NCBI RefSeq assembly: GCF_036090055.1
Contig: NZ_CP107970.1
Span: forward strand, 4,418,501 to 4,482,500
Length of the DNA stretch: 64,000 nt
DNA from: Nocardioides sp. NBC_00368
Lineage (GTDB): Bacteria > Actinomycetota > Actinomycetes > Propionibacteriales > Nocardioidaceae
Direction: 5' to 3'
The notes beneath the pieces were generated by a model. That model was given only the letters and a program-made list of their open reading frames with translations, searched no databases and had not been told where the DNA came from. Positions 1 to 8,088 of this stretch are shown here, piece after piece. Position 1 is the first letter of the stretch. Every line of letters begins with the position of its first letter. The position numbers and the translations under genes were made by a program.

Positions 1-2460
1 AACCTTAAGGTCAACGACCGGATCCGCGTGCGCGCTGGGGAGAAGATCCCGGTCGACGGTCGCATCGTCGCGGGGGCGTCGTACGTCGACGAGTCCATGC
101 TCACCGGCGAGAGCGACCCGGTGCGGAAGGCCGAGGGCGACATCGTCATCGGCGCGACGATCAACCAGACCGGCTCGTTCGAGATCGAGGCGACCGCGGT
201 CGGCTCCGAGACCACGCTCGCGCAGATCATCGCGATGGTCGAGTCGGCGCAGGGCTCCGGCACCAAGCTGCAGCGCCTGGCCGACCGGGTCTCCGAGGTG
301 TTCGTGCCCGCCGTCCTGGTCGTGGCCGCGCTGACCTTCGTCGGCTGGCTGGTCCTCGGCCCCGACGCCGACCGGCTCACCAGCGCCGTCACCGCGGCCA
401 TCGCGGTCCTCATCATCGCCTGCCCCTGTGCCCTCGGCCTGGCCACCCCGGCCGCCGTCATGGTCGGCGCCGGCCGCGCCGCCGAGCTCGGCGTACTGGT
501 CGGCTCGGGCGAGACCCTGGAGCGTGCCCGCTCCGTGACCGCCATCGTCTTCGACAAGACCGGCACGATCACCCACGGCAAGCCCGAGGTCTCCGAGATC
601 GTGCCCGCGGCCGGTTGGACCGCGGACGCCCTGGTCCGGATCGCCGCGGCCGCCGAGACCGGCAGCGACCACCCCCTCGCGACCGCGCTCCGCGCCCGAG
701 CCGAGGCGTCACCCGCGTCGGCCGAGAAGTCACTCGGTGACGTCTCGGTCAGCGCGAGCGACCTTTCGATCGACGTACGTGACGTCTCGGCCGGCGCGCC
801 CGACGTCTCGGCGTTCGAAGCCCATCCGGGACGCGGGATCAGTGCCGTTGTCGACGGACGCCGGGTGGTCGTCGGCAACTCGGCGATGCTGGCCGAGGAG
901 GGCATCGAGGCCGCCGACAACGGCTCGGTCCTGGTCGCGGTCGACGGGGCGTACGCCGGGTCGATCCGGGTCGAGGACCAGGTCCGCGACGAGGCCAGGG
1001 AGACGGTCCGCCTGCTCGAGGAGTCGGGCGTCGAGGTGCACATCCTCAGCGGCGACGCGGCCACGACGGTGGCGAAGGTGGCCGACGAGGTCGGCGTACG
1101 CCACGCCGCCGGTGGTCTCCTGCCCGAGCAGAAGCTCGACCGGATCCACCAGCTGCAGGAGGACGGCAAGGTCGTCGCGATGGTCGGCGACGGGATCAAC
1201 GACGCCCCGGCGCTGGCCCAGGCCGACGTCGGGATCGCGATCGGCACCGGCACCGACGTCGCCCTCGCCGCCTCCGACATCACCCTGGTCGGCGGCGACC
1301 TCCGCGGCGTGGTGACCGCGCTGGCGCTCTCCCGCCGCACGGTCGCGACGATCAAGCAGGGCCTGTTCTGGGCCTTCGCCTACAACGTGCTCCTCATCCC
1401 CGTCGCCGCCCTCGCCCTGCTCGATCCGGTCCTCGCCGGCGCCGCGATGGCGATGAGCTCGGTCAGCGTGGTCACCAACGCGCTGCGGCTGCGCGGCTTC
1501 CGGCGTCCCGAGACCCCCGAGGCGTACGCCGGCCGCGGCTTCCTCACCAAGGCTCGCGACGGCGGATATCTGCTGGTCACAGCGGTGGTGGCGCTCTCGA
1601 TCGGGGCCGCGCTGACCTATCTGTCGCGCACCGAGCCGGCGCAGCGCGGGATGAACGGGATCCTGGAGTGGGCGCAGGGGATGAGCCCGATGCGGCCGTC
1701 GATGACGGAGATGCACGAGGTCGACATCGCCCCCGTCGCCTCCGACGAGTCGGGCATCGACGTGGCGATCACCCGGCGCGAGGGCGGGCTCCGGTTCCTG
1801 GTGACGGATGCCGGCACCGGCGAGCCGGTGACCGACCTCGGTCGCACCCACCAGGCATGGATGCACGTCATCGTGACCAGCGCGGACCTCTCCTGGTTCC
1901 GTCACCTGCACGCCGAGCCGACCGGTCGGCCGGGTGAGCTCGAGACCGACGTGACCTTCCCCGCCGGTGGCACCTACCGGGTCGACACCGAGTTCCGCCG
2001 GCGGGCCGACATGGCGGACGTGCTCGACCGCCAGCAGCTCACCATCGACGGTACGCAGCCTCCGGCCGTCCCGCTCGAGCCGAGCCCGCGATCGTCGACT
2101 GTCGACAATCTCACCGTCACCCTCGAAGGCACGCTGGTCGCTGACCAGCAGAGCGACCTGCACTTCCGCTTCGAAGACAACAACGGGAAGATTGTCGACG
2201 ATCTACAGCCGTACCTCGGTGCGGCTGGACACGTGGTGGTCATGGGCGCGGACGGCGAGACGTTCGTGCACGGTCACGCCGAAGGCGACGAGCTGGCGGT
2301 CCCCGGGGCCACCTTCGGTCCCGAGCTCGGGCTGCACCTGGACGTACCGAAGGCCGGTCTCTACCGCCTGTGGGCCCAGTTCCGGCTCGGCGACGGCGAG
2401 GTGATCACGGTGCCGTTCACGGTCGAGGCCGTGGATTCGGCCACGGGTTCCGCTGGTTGA
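1..2460 (+). CDS. Copper-type P1B ATPase, 5' partial, with external His-rich C-terminal extension
   Basis: The frame is open from the first base, so the N-terminal metal-binding part and first helices lie outside the window. It is a membrane ATPase that exports copper-type cations: actuator TGES (103-114), CPC metal site (421-429), phosphorylated DKTGT (553-567), HP motif (670-675) and GDGIND (1186-1203). The nucleotide domain has a low-complexity insertion near 739-811. Standard CopA proteins end soon after the last core helix; here an extra helix (about 1565-1625) leads into some 270 residues with two related His-containing domains (about 1720-2040 and 2095-2445, with HLH and HGH clusters), presumably outside the cell. 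Family call is firm; the role of the extension is unknown. Confidence 0.9.
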   Translation, partial: NLKVNDRIRVRAGEKIPVDGRIVAGASYVDESMLTGESDPVRKAEGDIVIGATINQTGSFEIEATAVGSETTLAQIIAMVESAQGSGTKLQRLADRVSEVFVPAVLVVAALTFVGWLVLGPDADRLTSAVTAAIAVLIIACPCALGLATPAAVMVGAGRAAELGVLVGSGETLERARSVTAIVFDKTGTITHGKPEVSEIVPAAGWTADALVRIAAAAETGSDHPLATALRARAEASPASAEKSLGDVSVSASDLSIDVRDVSAGAPDVSAFEAHPGRGISAVVDGRRVVVGNSAMLAEEGIEAADNGSVLVAVDGAYAGSIRVEDQVRDEARETVRLLEESGVEVHILSGDAATTVAKVADEVGVRHAAGGLLPEQKLDRIHQLQEDGKVVAMVGDGINDAPALAQADVGIAIGTGTDVALAASDITLVGGDLRGVVTALALSRRTVATIKQGLFWAFAYNVLLIPVAALALLDPVLAGAAMAMSSVSVVTNALRLRGFRRPETPEAYAGRGFLTKARDGGYLLVTAVVALSIGAALTYLSRTEPAQRGMNGILEWAQGMSPMRPSMTEMHEVDIAPVASDESGIDVAITRREGGLRFLVTDAGTGEPVTDLGRTHQAWMHVIVTSADLSWFRHLHAEPTGRPGELETDVTFPAGGTYRVDTEFRRRADMADVLDRQQLTIDGTQPPAVPLEPSPRSSTVDNLTVTLEGTLVADQQSDLHFRFEDNNGKIVDDLQPYLGAAGHVVVMGADGETFVHGHAEGDELAVPGATFGPELGLHLDVPKAGLYRLWAQFRLGDGEVITVPFTVEAVDSATGSAG

Positions 2461-2563
2461 TACGCTGACGCGTCCCTCTCCACAGACGGAGATGGGACAT
2501 CGCATCAGCCCTCCTGCCATGGAGAGACCATGGCCGCCGAGTCCGTAGGAGGTGGAGAACGCT

Positions 2564-2851
2564 ATGCGCGCCTATGAAGTAATGGTGATCCTCGAGCCCA
2601 GCCTCGATGAGCGCACCGTCGCCCCGACCCTTGACAAGTTCCTGAAGGTCGTCACCAACGATGGTGGCACCGTCGAGAACGTTGACGTCTGGGGACGTCG
2701 TCGTCTGGCCTACGAGGTCAACAAGAACGCCGAGGGCATCTACGCCGTCGTCAACCTGACCGCCGAGCCCAAGACCGTTCTGGAGCTCGACCGCCAGCTT
2801 GGCCTCAACGAGCAGATCCTGCGTACGAAGGTCATCCGCCCGTCCAAGTGA
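2564..2851 (+). CDS. rpsF: 30S ribosomal protein S6
   Basis: This 95-residue protein binds S18 and 16S rRNA in the platform of the small subunit. The start ATG at 2564 gives the family's usual beginning MRAYEVMVILEP and sits 11 bases after a strong AGGAGG (2547-2552). An upstream in-frame GTG at 2552 overlaps that site and is rejected. Length and sequence are normal, with the family's WGRRRLAYEVNK stretch in the middle. It opens the conserved rpsF-ssb-rpsR-rplI block. Confidence 0.97.
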   Translation: MRAYEVMVILEPSLDERTVAPTLDKFLKVVTNDGGTVENVDVWGRRRLAYEVNKNAEGIYAVVNLTAEPKTVLELDRQLGLNEQILRTKVIRPSK

Positions 2852-2975
2852 CGCGGATGTCACCGTCGGTAATTGTCGGTGCCGGGTCCTATGTTTGGAC
2901 CCACACGGCCAGTTCACATTTATTTGGAACTCCTGAACCGACACCGACACCCAGATCAGACTCAAGGGAGATCTC

Positions 2976-3563
2976 ATGGCAGGCGACACCGTCATCACCG
3001 TGATCGGCAACCTCACCGACGACCCGGAGCTTCGCTTCACTCCGTCGGGTGCGGCCGTTGCCAACTTCACGATCGCTTCGACGCCCAGCAGCTTCAACCG
3101 GCAGACCAACTCGTGGGAGGACGGGGAGACCCTCTTCCTGCGCTGCTCGATCTGGCGCCAGGCTGCTGAGAACGTCGCCGAGTCCCTGCAGCGCGGCATG
3201 CGTGTCGTCGCTCAGGGTCGCCTGAAGTCGAGGTCCTACGAGACGCGTGAGGGCGAGAAGCGCACTGTCTTCGAGCTCGAGTGCGACGAGATCGGCCCCT
3301 CGCTCCGCTACGCGACCGCCAAGGTCACCAAGGCCAGCCGGCAGTCCGGCGGCCAGGGTGGCGGCGGCGGTTACAACCAGGGCGGTGGCTACAACCAGGG
3401 CGGCGGCTACGGCGGCCCCCAGGGTGGTGGCCAGCAGGCCCCGGCCGGCAACGACCCGTGGGCCTCGCCGGCTCCGCAGCAGCCCGCCAACGCGGGCGGC
3501 GGCGCGCCGGCCAACGACCCGTGGGCGACCCCGGGCGTGGGCAACGACGAGCCTCCCTTCTGA
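2976..3563 (+). CDS. ssb: Single-stranded DNA-binding protein
   Basis: The 195-residue protein coats single-stranded DNA in replication and repair. Residues 1 to about 112 form the OB fold (start MAGDTVITVIGNLTDDPEL). A disordered tail follows, rich in Gly, Asn and Gln, with repeated GGGYNQ units and two NDPWA units. It ends in DEPPF, the acidic tip that binds partner proteins. It lies between rpsF and rpsR as in other actinobacteria, with a 124-base gap after rpsF that may hold its own promoter. Length is typical for the essential actinobacterial SSB. Confidence 0.96.
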   Translation: MAGDTVITVIGNLTDDPELRFTPSGAAVANFTIASTPSSFNRQTNSWEDGETLFLRCSIWRQAAENVAESLQRGMRVVAQGRLKSRSYETREGEKRTVFELECDEIGPSLRYATAKVTKASRQSGGQGGGGGYNQGGGYNQGGGYGGPQGGGQQAPAGNDPWASPAPQQPANAGGGAPANDPWATPGVGNDEPPF

Positions 3564-3634
3564 TCAACAGATCCACATTCCGAATCCCTCAACCATTCCG
3601 GCGCATGCCGGGCTTCTAGAAAGGAAGCACCACA

Positions 3635-3871
3635 ATGGCCAAGGCAGTGATTCGCAAGCCTAAGAAGAAGGTTTGCCAGTTCTGCAAGGAGAAGGCGACC
3701 GGTGTCGACTACAAGGACGCCACCCTCCTCCGTAAGTTCATCTCCGACCGCGGCAAGATCCGCGCCCGCCGCGTGACCGGCAACTGCGTCCAGCACCAGC
3801 GCGACGTGGCCATCGCCGTCAAGAACGCGCGCGAGGTCGCTCTGCTGCCCTACACCTCCACCGGTCGCTGA
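3635..3871 (+). CDS. rpsR: 30S ribosomal protein S18, zinc-binding type
   Basis: The 78-residue S18 partners S6 in the small subunit. It keeps a metal-ligand set (CQFC near residue 14, GNC near 50 followed by QHQ), so it is the C+ form that needs zinc. Actinobacteria often also carry a zinc-free copy elsewhere, used when zinc is short. The ATG at 3635 follows GAAAGGAAG with normal spacing. It lies 11 bases before rplI and is probably co-transcribed with it. Confidence 0.96.
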   Translation: MAKAVIRKPKKKVCQFCKEKATGVDYKDATLLRKFISDRGKIRARRVTGNCVQHQRDVAIAVKNAREVALLPYTSTGR

Positions 3872-3882
3872 GGAGGATCGAC

Positions 3883-4335
3883 ATGGCTACCAAGATCATC
3901 CTTCAGCAGGAGGTCACCGGGCTCGGTTCCGCCGGTGACGTCGTCGAGGTCAAGGACGGCTACGCCCGCAACTACCTGATCCCGCGTGGCGACGCCATCC
4001 GCTGGACCCGCGGCGCCGAGTCGCAGGTCGAGTCGATCAAGGCTGCGCGCTCGGCTCGCTCCGTGCGCGACGAGGCTCACGCCGCCGAGATCAAGGGCAA
4101 GCTCGAGGCCAGCACGGTCAACGTGAAGGTCCGCGCCGGCAAGGACGGCCGCCTCTACGGCGCCATCACCGCCGCCGACATCGCCTCCGCGGTCTCCGAG
4201 ACCACCGGCGAGTCGATCGACAAGCGCACCATCGCGCTGGGCAACCCGATCAAGTCCCTCGGTGCCCACGAGGTCTCCGTCAAGCTCCACGACGAGGTGT
4301 CCGCCAAGCTGGCCCTCAACGTGGTCCCCGCTTGA
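3883..4335 (+). CDS. rplI: 50S ribosomal protein L9
   Basis: The 150-residue L9 has the usual N-terminal RNA-binding domain (GLGSAGDVVEVKDGYARNYLIPRG is the family signature, residues about 13-36), a long connecting helix rich in Ala, Glu and Lys, and a C-terminal domain ending near LNVVPA. The ribosome site GGAGG is at 3872-3876. It is the last gene of the block and is followed by a strong hairpin terminator. Confidence 0.96.
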   Translation: MATKIILQQEVTGLGSAGDVVEVKDGYARNYLIPRGDAIRWTRGAESQVESIKAARSARSVRDEAHAAEIKGKLEASTVNVKVRAGKDGRLYGAITAADIASAVSETTGESIDKRTIALGNPIKSLGAHEVSVKLHDEVSAKLALNVVPA

Positions 4336-4349
4336 TCTAGGGATTCACA

Positions 4350-4389
4350 CAGGCCCGCCTCCTTCGGGAGGCGGGCCTGTTCGTTTTCG
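4350..4389. terminator. Rho-independent terminator after rplI
   Basis: The arms 4350-4362 and 4367-4379 are 13 bases long and perfectly complementary around a TTCG tetraloop, followed by a T-rich run on the + strand. It lies between rplI and the convergent DinB-like gene and may stop transcription from both sides. Confidence 0.9.
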
Positions 4390-4396
4390 CCTCGGC

Positions 4397-4972
4397 TCAG
4401 AACTTGTTCGCGATCTCGGTCAGCTTGGCGACGTACCCCGGCCAGTCGTACTCCGACGGGATGTTGTCACCCGGCTTGCGCCAACCGACGGCGCCGTCGA
4501 CCTCCTCACGGAGGATGTCGGCCTGGCCGCAGTGGCCGGCGAGATCGGCGAAGAGGTGCACCAGCATCTGGTGCAGGGTGACCTCCTCGCCGCCCCAGTG
4601 CGGCACGTGGCCGACGGCGTCGATCGGCAGCGCGTCGATCGTCTCGTTCCCGTGGGCGATGACGCGACGGTAGCGCTCGATGATCCCTGCGACCGTCTCG
4701 TTCTCGGTGGCGTACCAGTCCGCCTGCGGGTCGACCTCGAAGTCCTCGCCCGAGATCAGCTCCTCGGGATGCGGATAGGGACGATCGAACGTTGACCCCA
4801 GGTAGACGGCCTCGACCCCGATGACGTGCTTGATGATGCCGATCAGGTTGGTGCCGGTCGGCGTACGAGGCAGCCGGGCCTCTCGCTCCGACAGGTCCTC
4901 GACCTTGGAGATCAGCGCCTCGCGGCGCGCGTCGATGTAGGTCTTCAAGGTGCTCTTCGGATCAGCGGGCAT
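4397..4972 (-). CDS. DinB / DUF664 family protein
   Basis: This 191-residue protein belongs to the DinB-like four-helix bundle family, many actinobacterial members of which are thiol- or metal-dependent enzymes. Candidate metal ligands are the His of IKHVIG (about residue 49) and the HLF...GHCGQADILRE segment (about 138-153), typical of DUF664. No signal or membrane segment is seen. The substrate cannot be told. It stands alone, convergent with rplI. Confidence 0.8.
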   Translation of the reverse strand: MPADPKSTLKTYIDARREALISKVEDLSEREARLPRTPTGTNLIGIIKHVIGVEAVYLGSTFDRPYPHPEELISGEDFEVDPQADWYATENETVAGIIERYRRVIAHGNETIDALPIDAVGHVPHWGGEEVTLHQMLVHLFADLAGHCGQADILREEVDGAVGWRKPGDNIPSEYDWPGYVAKLTEIANKF

Positions 4973-5120
4973 GTGCCGACCTTCGCGCCAAGCGGGATCC
5001 GGCGCAACCGAGTATGTGGGACCGGTTGTCTCGAAACCTCATCGAAACACGAGGCGGCTCTATAACCTGTTCTCTTGCGGATCGCCGGGGATCCGCTGGC
5101 GGCCATTCGGGAGGTCCCCC

Positions 5121-5447
5121 ATGTTGACCGATGACAACCGCGCCGTGCTGGGAAAGCTCGAGGAGGTCAAGCCGCACTCCAGGTGGATTCTCGGGGAGAC
5201 GCTCGAGGTCATGCTGCACAACGGCGTCGACCGGCCCGCCGACGTGGCGGTGCGGATGAAGCTGCCGCCGTCGACGGCCGCCTACCGCGTACGTCTCCTC
5301 CGCGAGCTCCTCGGGCCGGACCTGCACGATCCGGCCGCGAGGCTGGCGATGATGCGGGCGTTGCGGTCGGCGTTGCCGCGGTGGCGGGCGGAGGCGGCGT
5401 ACGCGAAGCGGCGCCGGGCGAGAGGTAACCGGGACACATGTTGTTGA
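5121..5447 (+). CDS. Stand-alone PucR-type helix-turn-helix protein
   Basis: The 108-residue product starts at ATG 5121, 6 bases after GGGAGG. Its middle (about residues 24-90, ILGETLEVML ... RPADVAVRMKLPPSTAAYRVRLLRELLG) resembles the C-terminal HTH_30 domain of PucR/CdaR regulators, including the following HDPAARLAMMRAL stretch. The long sensory part usual in that family is missing. The tail is basic (KRRRAR). It may be a small DNA-binding regulator; its target is not known. The exported protein that follows 115 bases later on the same strand is a candidate partner. Confidence 0.6.
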   Translation: MLTDDNRAVLGKLEEVKPHSRWILGETLEVMLHNGVDRPADVAVRMKLPPSTAAYRVRLLRELLGPDLHDPAARLAMMRALRSALPRWRAEAAYAKRRRARGNRDTCC

Positions 5448-5562
5448 TATGAACGAAATAGTGCGGGTCACTGGTCCGGACCAGCCCGTGCGCGCCGCGC
5501 CGCTCCTAGCGTGATCGGCGGCCGAGACCACTCGGCCGACCCCACCACCAGAGGAGCGTGTC

Positions 5563-6234
5563 ATGTCGAACATGTCCAAGCTGGCCAGATTCACCGTCGT
5601 ACCGGTCGCTGCCGTCGCCGCGATCGGCCTCGCCTCCCCAGCAGCCTTCGCCGCCTCGAGCTACAACCTCAGCGCCGGCTCCGCAACCGCCGGGTCGAGC
5701 GTCGCCTTCGGAGCGCAGGGGAGCGGCATCACCTTCACCGATGTCACCGCCGGTGCCACGGTCACCTGCAGCGGCAGTTCGATCTCGGGCACCACGACCC
5801 CGGGCGATGCCATCAGCGGCACCGGGATCGCCGCGCTCGACGGATCCAGCGTCTCCTTCACCGACTGCACCGGCCCCGCGGGGATCGACTTCACGGTCAC
5901 CGGGTCGGGCACCTGGTCGCTCGACGCCACCGGTGACACCGACGCGAACGGCTCCACCGCCGGCAGCATCAGCGGGATCGTGGCCAGGGTCAGCGGCTCC
6001 GGCTGCTCGTTCGACGCGTCCGGCTCGGTGGCCGGCGCCTACACGAACGGCGCCTCGTCGGGCACGCTCACCCTCAGCGGCAGCGAGCCCACCCTGACGC
6101 TGTCCAACGTGTCCGGCTTCCTGTGCGGTATCGCCGGGATCTCCAACGGCGACCAGGTCTCCTTCGCGGCGACCTACACCGTGAACGCGACCGACGCGGT
6201 CAACAACCCGATCCAGGTCACCAGCAACCCCTGA
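5563..6234 (+). CDS. Exported protein of unknown function
   Basis: The 223-residue product begins with a clear signal peptide: basic MSNMSKLARF, a hydrophobic core, and SPAAFA before the likely cleavage near residue 30. The mature part is poor in charge and rich in Ser, Gly, Thr and Ala, with four Cys that could form two disulfides, and its alternating pattern suggests beta strands. A ribosome site (AGAGGAG) precedes ATG 5563. I do not recognise the family. The preceding small PucR-like regulator may control it. Confidence 0.7.
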   Translation: MSNMSKLARFTVVPVAAVAAIGLASPAAFAASSYNLSAGSATAGSSVAFGAQGSGITFTDVTAGATVTCSGSSISGTTTPGDAISGTGIAALDGSSVSFTDCTGPAGIDFTVTGSGTWSLDATGDTDANGSTAGSISGIVARVSGSGCSFDASGSVAGAYTNGASSGTLTLSGSEPTLTLSNVSGFLCGIAGISNGDQVSFAATYTVNATDAVNNPIQVTSNP

Positions 6235-6241
6235 TGCCAGG

Positions 6242-6284
6242 ACTGGCTGGTCACCGTCGGCTCAGACGCCGGTGACCAGCCAGT
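6242..6284. terminator. Hairpin between the exported protein gene and the MATE gene
   Basis: The arms 6242-6256 and 6270-6284 are 15 bases long and perfectly complementary, with a 13-base loop holding the MATE stop codon. The right arm is coding sequence for the last residues of MATE. No clear T run follows, so this is a likely rather than proven terminator. Confidence 0.65.
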
Positions 6285-7617
6285 GGTCGCTGCGCGCGCG
6301 GAGCGTCAGCACGACGAAGCGGGCGCCCATGAAGCCGATCGCGAAGGTGATCCACACCCACACCAGCCCACCGCCCAGCGCGACCGCCAGGGCGACCAGC
6401 GGGACATAGGCGACCAGGGTCCAGATCCCGCCCCAGGCCAGGTAGCGCCCGTCGCCGGCGCCGATCAGCACCCCGTCGAGCACGAAGACCACACCCGCGA
6501 CGGGTTGAGCGACGGCCGCCACGATCAACACCGGCACCAGCAGGTCGCGCACCGCCCGGTCCTCGGTGAAGAGCGCCCCGAGGACGGGCGAGAGAGCAGC
6601 CAGAAGTACGCCGACAGCGACCCCGATCACGACGCCCCACCACACCATCCGGGCCGTGATGGCCCGGGTCTCCTGGGTATCTCCAGCCCCCAGCGACCGC
6701 CCGGTCAGCGCCTGCGCGGCGATCGCGATCGCATCGAGCACGAACGCCAGGAACGTCCACAGGGTGAAGGCGATCTGATGGGTCGCCAGCCCGACGGCCT
6801 GGTCGCCGACGGTGAGATGGGTGACGGCGTACGTCGTGACCAGGAGCGCGACGCGCAACGTCAGCGTGCGCACGACGAGGGCCACACCGGCGCGGGCGGC
6901 GGCGCGGATCCCGGGCGCATCCGGTCGCAGCGGCACCGACTCGGCGCGGGCGGCGCGCACCACGACGTAGGTCAGCATGCCGGCCGCCAGCACCTGCGCG
7001 ATCACCGAGCCGATCGCCGAACCCGCGATCCCCAGGCCGGCGCCGTAGACGAGCGCGAGGTTGAGCACGATGTTGAGTACGTTGGCGACGACTGCCGCGA
7101 CCAGCGGCGTCCTGGTGTCCTGGAGCCCGCGGAGCACGCCGGTCGCGGCGAGCATCATCAGCAGCGGCGTCACGCCGAGGACGGCGATCCGGAGGTAGGT
7201 CGTGGCCGGGCCGACCACGGCGTCGCCGGCGCCGATCGCCCGGCTGAGGGGCTCGGCCAGAACCATCACCGGGACGGTCACGACGATCCCGATGATGACG
7301 GCGAGCCAGATCCCGTCGATCCCCTGCCGGAGCGCACCGGCGGTGTCGCCGGCGCCGATCCGGCGGGCGACGGATGCTGTGGTGCCGTACGCGAGGAAGA
7401 CGCAGAGACCGACGATCGTCTGGAGCACCACGCCGGCGACGCCGAGGCCGGCGAGCTCGCGGGTGCCGAGGTGGCCGACGATCGCGGAGTCCGCGAGTAG
7501 GAAGAGCGGCTCGGCGACGAGCGCCAGGAAGGCCGGGATCGCGAGCCGCCAGATCTCCTTGTCGAGGCCTCGGCGGTCGGTCTTCGAGTAGCTCGTCGCA
7601 TCCGCCGGGGTCGTCAC
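6262..7617 (-). CDS. MATE family efflux transporter
   Basis: The 451-residue protein has about twelve hydrophobic segments and the MATE/DinF pattern: an early EPLFLLADSAIVGHLGTRELAGLGVAG region near helix 1-2 and a second half repeating the layout. It should export drugs or metabolites in exchange for H+ or Na+ across the cell membrane. GTG at 7617 is chosen because a GAG-containing site lies just upstream; GTG at 7635 is also possible. It is convergent with the exported-protein gene and divergent from dnaB across a 470-base gap. Confidence 0.88.
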   Translation of the reverse strand: MTTPADATSYSKTDRRGLDKEIWRLAIPAFLALVAEPLFLLADSAIVGHLGTRELAGLGVAGVVLQTIVGLCVFLAYGTTASVARRIGAGDTAGALRQGIDGIWLAVIIGIVVTVPVMVLAEPLSRAIGAGDAVVGPATTYLRIAVLGVTPLLMMLAATGVLRGLQDTRTPLVAAVVANVLNIVLNLALVYGAGLGIAGSAIGSVIAQVLAAGMLTYVVVRAARAESVPLRPDAPGIRAAARAGVALVVRTLTLRVALLVTTYAVTHLTVGDQAVGLATHQIAFTLWTFLAFVLDAIAIAAQALTGRSLGAGDTQETRAITARMVWWGVVIGVAVGVLLAALSPVLGALFTEDRAVRDLLVPVLIVAAVAQPVAGVVFVLDGVLIGAGDGRYLAWGGIWTLVAYVPLVALAVALGGGLVWVWITFAIGFMGARFVVLTLRARSDHWLVTGV

Positions 7618-8088
7618 GGTCTCAAGGTTAAACACCGTCGGCGTGAAGCGTTGTTCAGGGCAGGTGGAAAACCTGTGGAAAACGTCGTTGCGGCGCTATG
7701 TCGACAAAACGCCTGACGTGGAACGACGATCCTGGGGGTAAATCCGGATGCGCTGCGTACTTTCTTCCGTCCACAGGACGTGAACTACGAAATCGCAGGT
7801 CAGAGTGCCTTTACCGATTGTGTTGCACTAGTTATGCACAGCCAGTTCCCCAGGCTGTTCACATTGACCAGGGTGTCGTCCACCGCTATCCCCTGGTTAT
7901 CCCCAGGGCCTGTGGATAACCACCTGTCGCCGATGTGGTCTGCGACGTAGGGTCGCGGAGACTTGAGGTGTCGTCGAGGGTCGGCCCAGGACTGCGCGAG
8001 CAGAACTGTCGGTGCTCACCCGTAGCGTGGGAACCGGACCGACCGAGATCACGCCGCGACGATCCGCAGACCACGGAGGGGCAAGGGA
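7618..8088. other. Intergenic region with DnaA-box-like sequences upstream of dnaB
   Basis: No gene is seen. A perfect DnaA box TTATCCACA lies on the minus strand at 7911-7919. Near matches are TTATCCCCA (7897-7905), TTATGCACA (7832-7840) and, on the minus strand, TTTTCCACA (7674-7682) and TTTTCCACC (7663-7671). The stretch is locally less G+C-rich than the genes on either side. The dnaB ribosome site GGAGGGG is at 8075-8081. Confidence 0.55.

Noticed and set aside
3355..3560. Short GGC-rich repeats that could be taken for a CRISPR-like or minisatellite array
   Set aside because: They encode the Gly/Asn/Gln linker of SSB and are in frame; no spacers are present.
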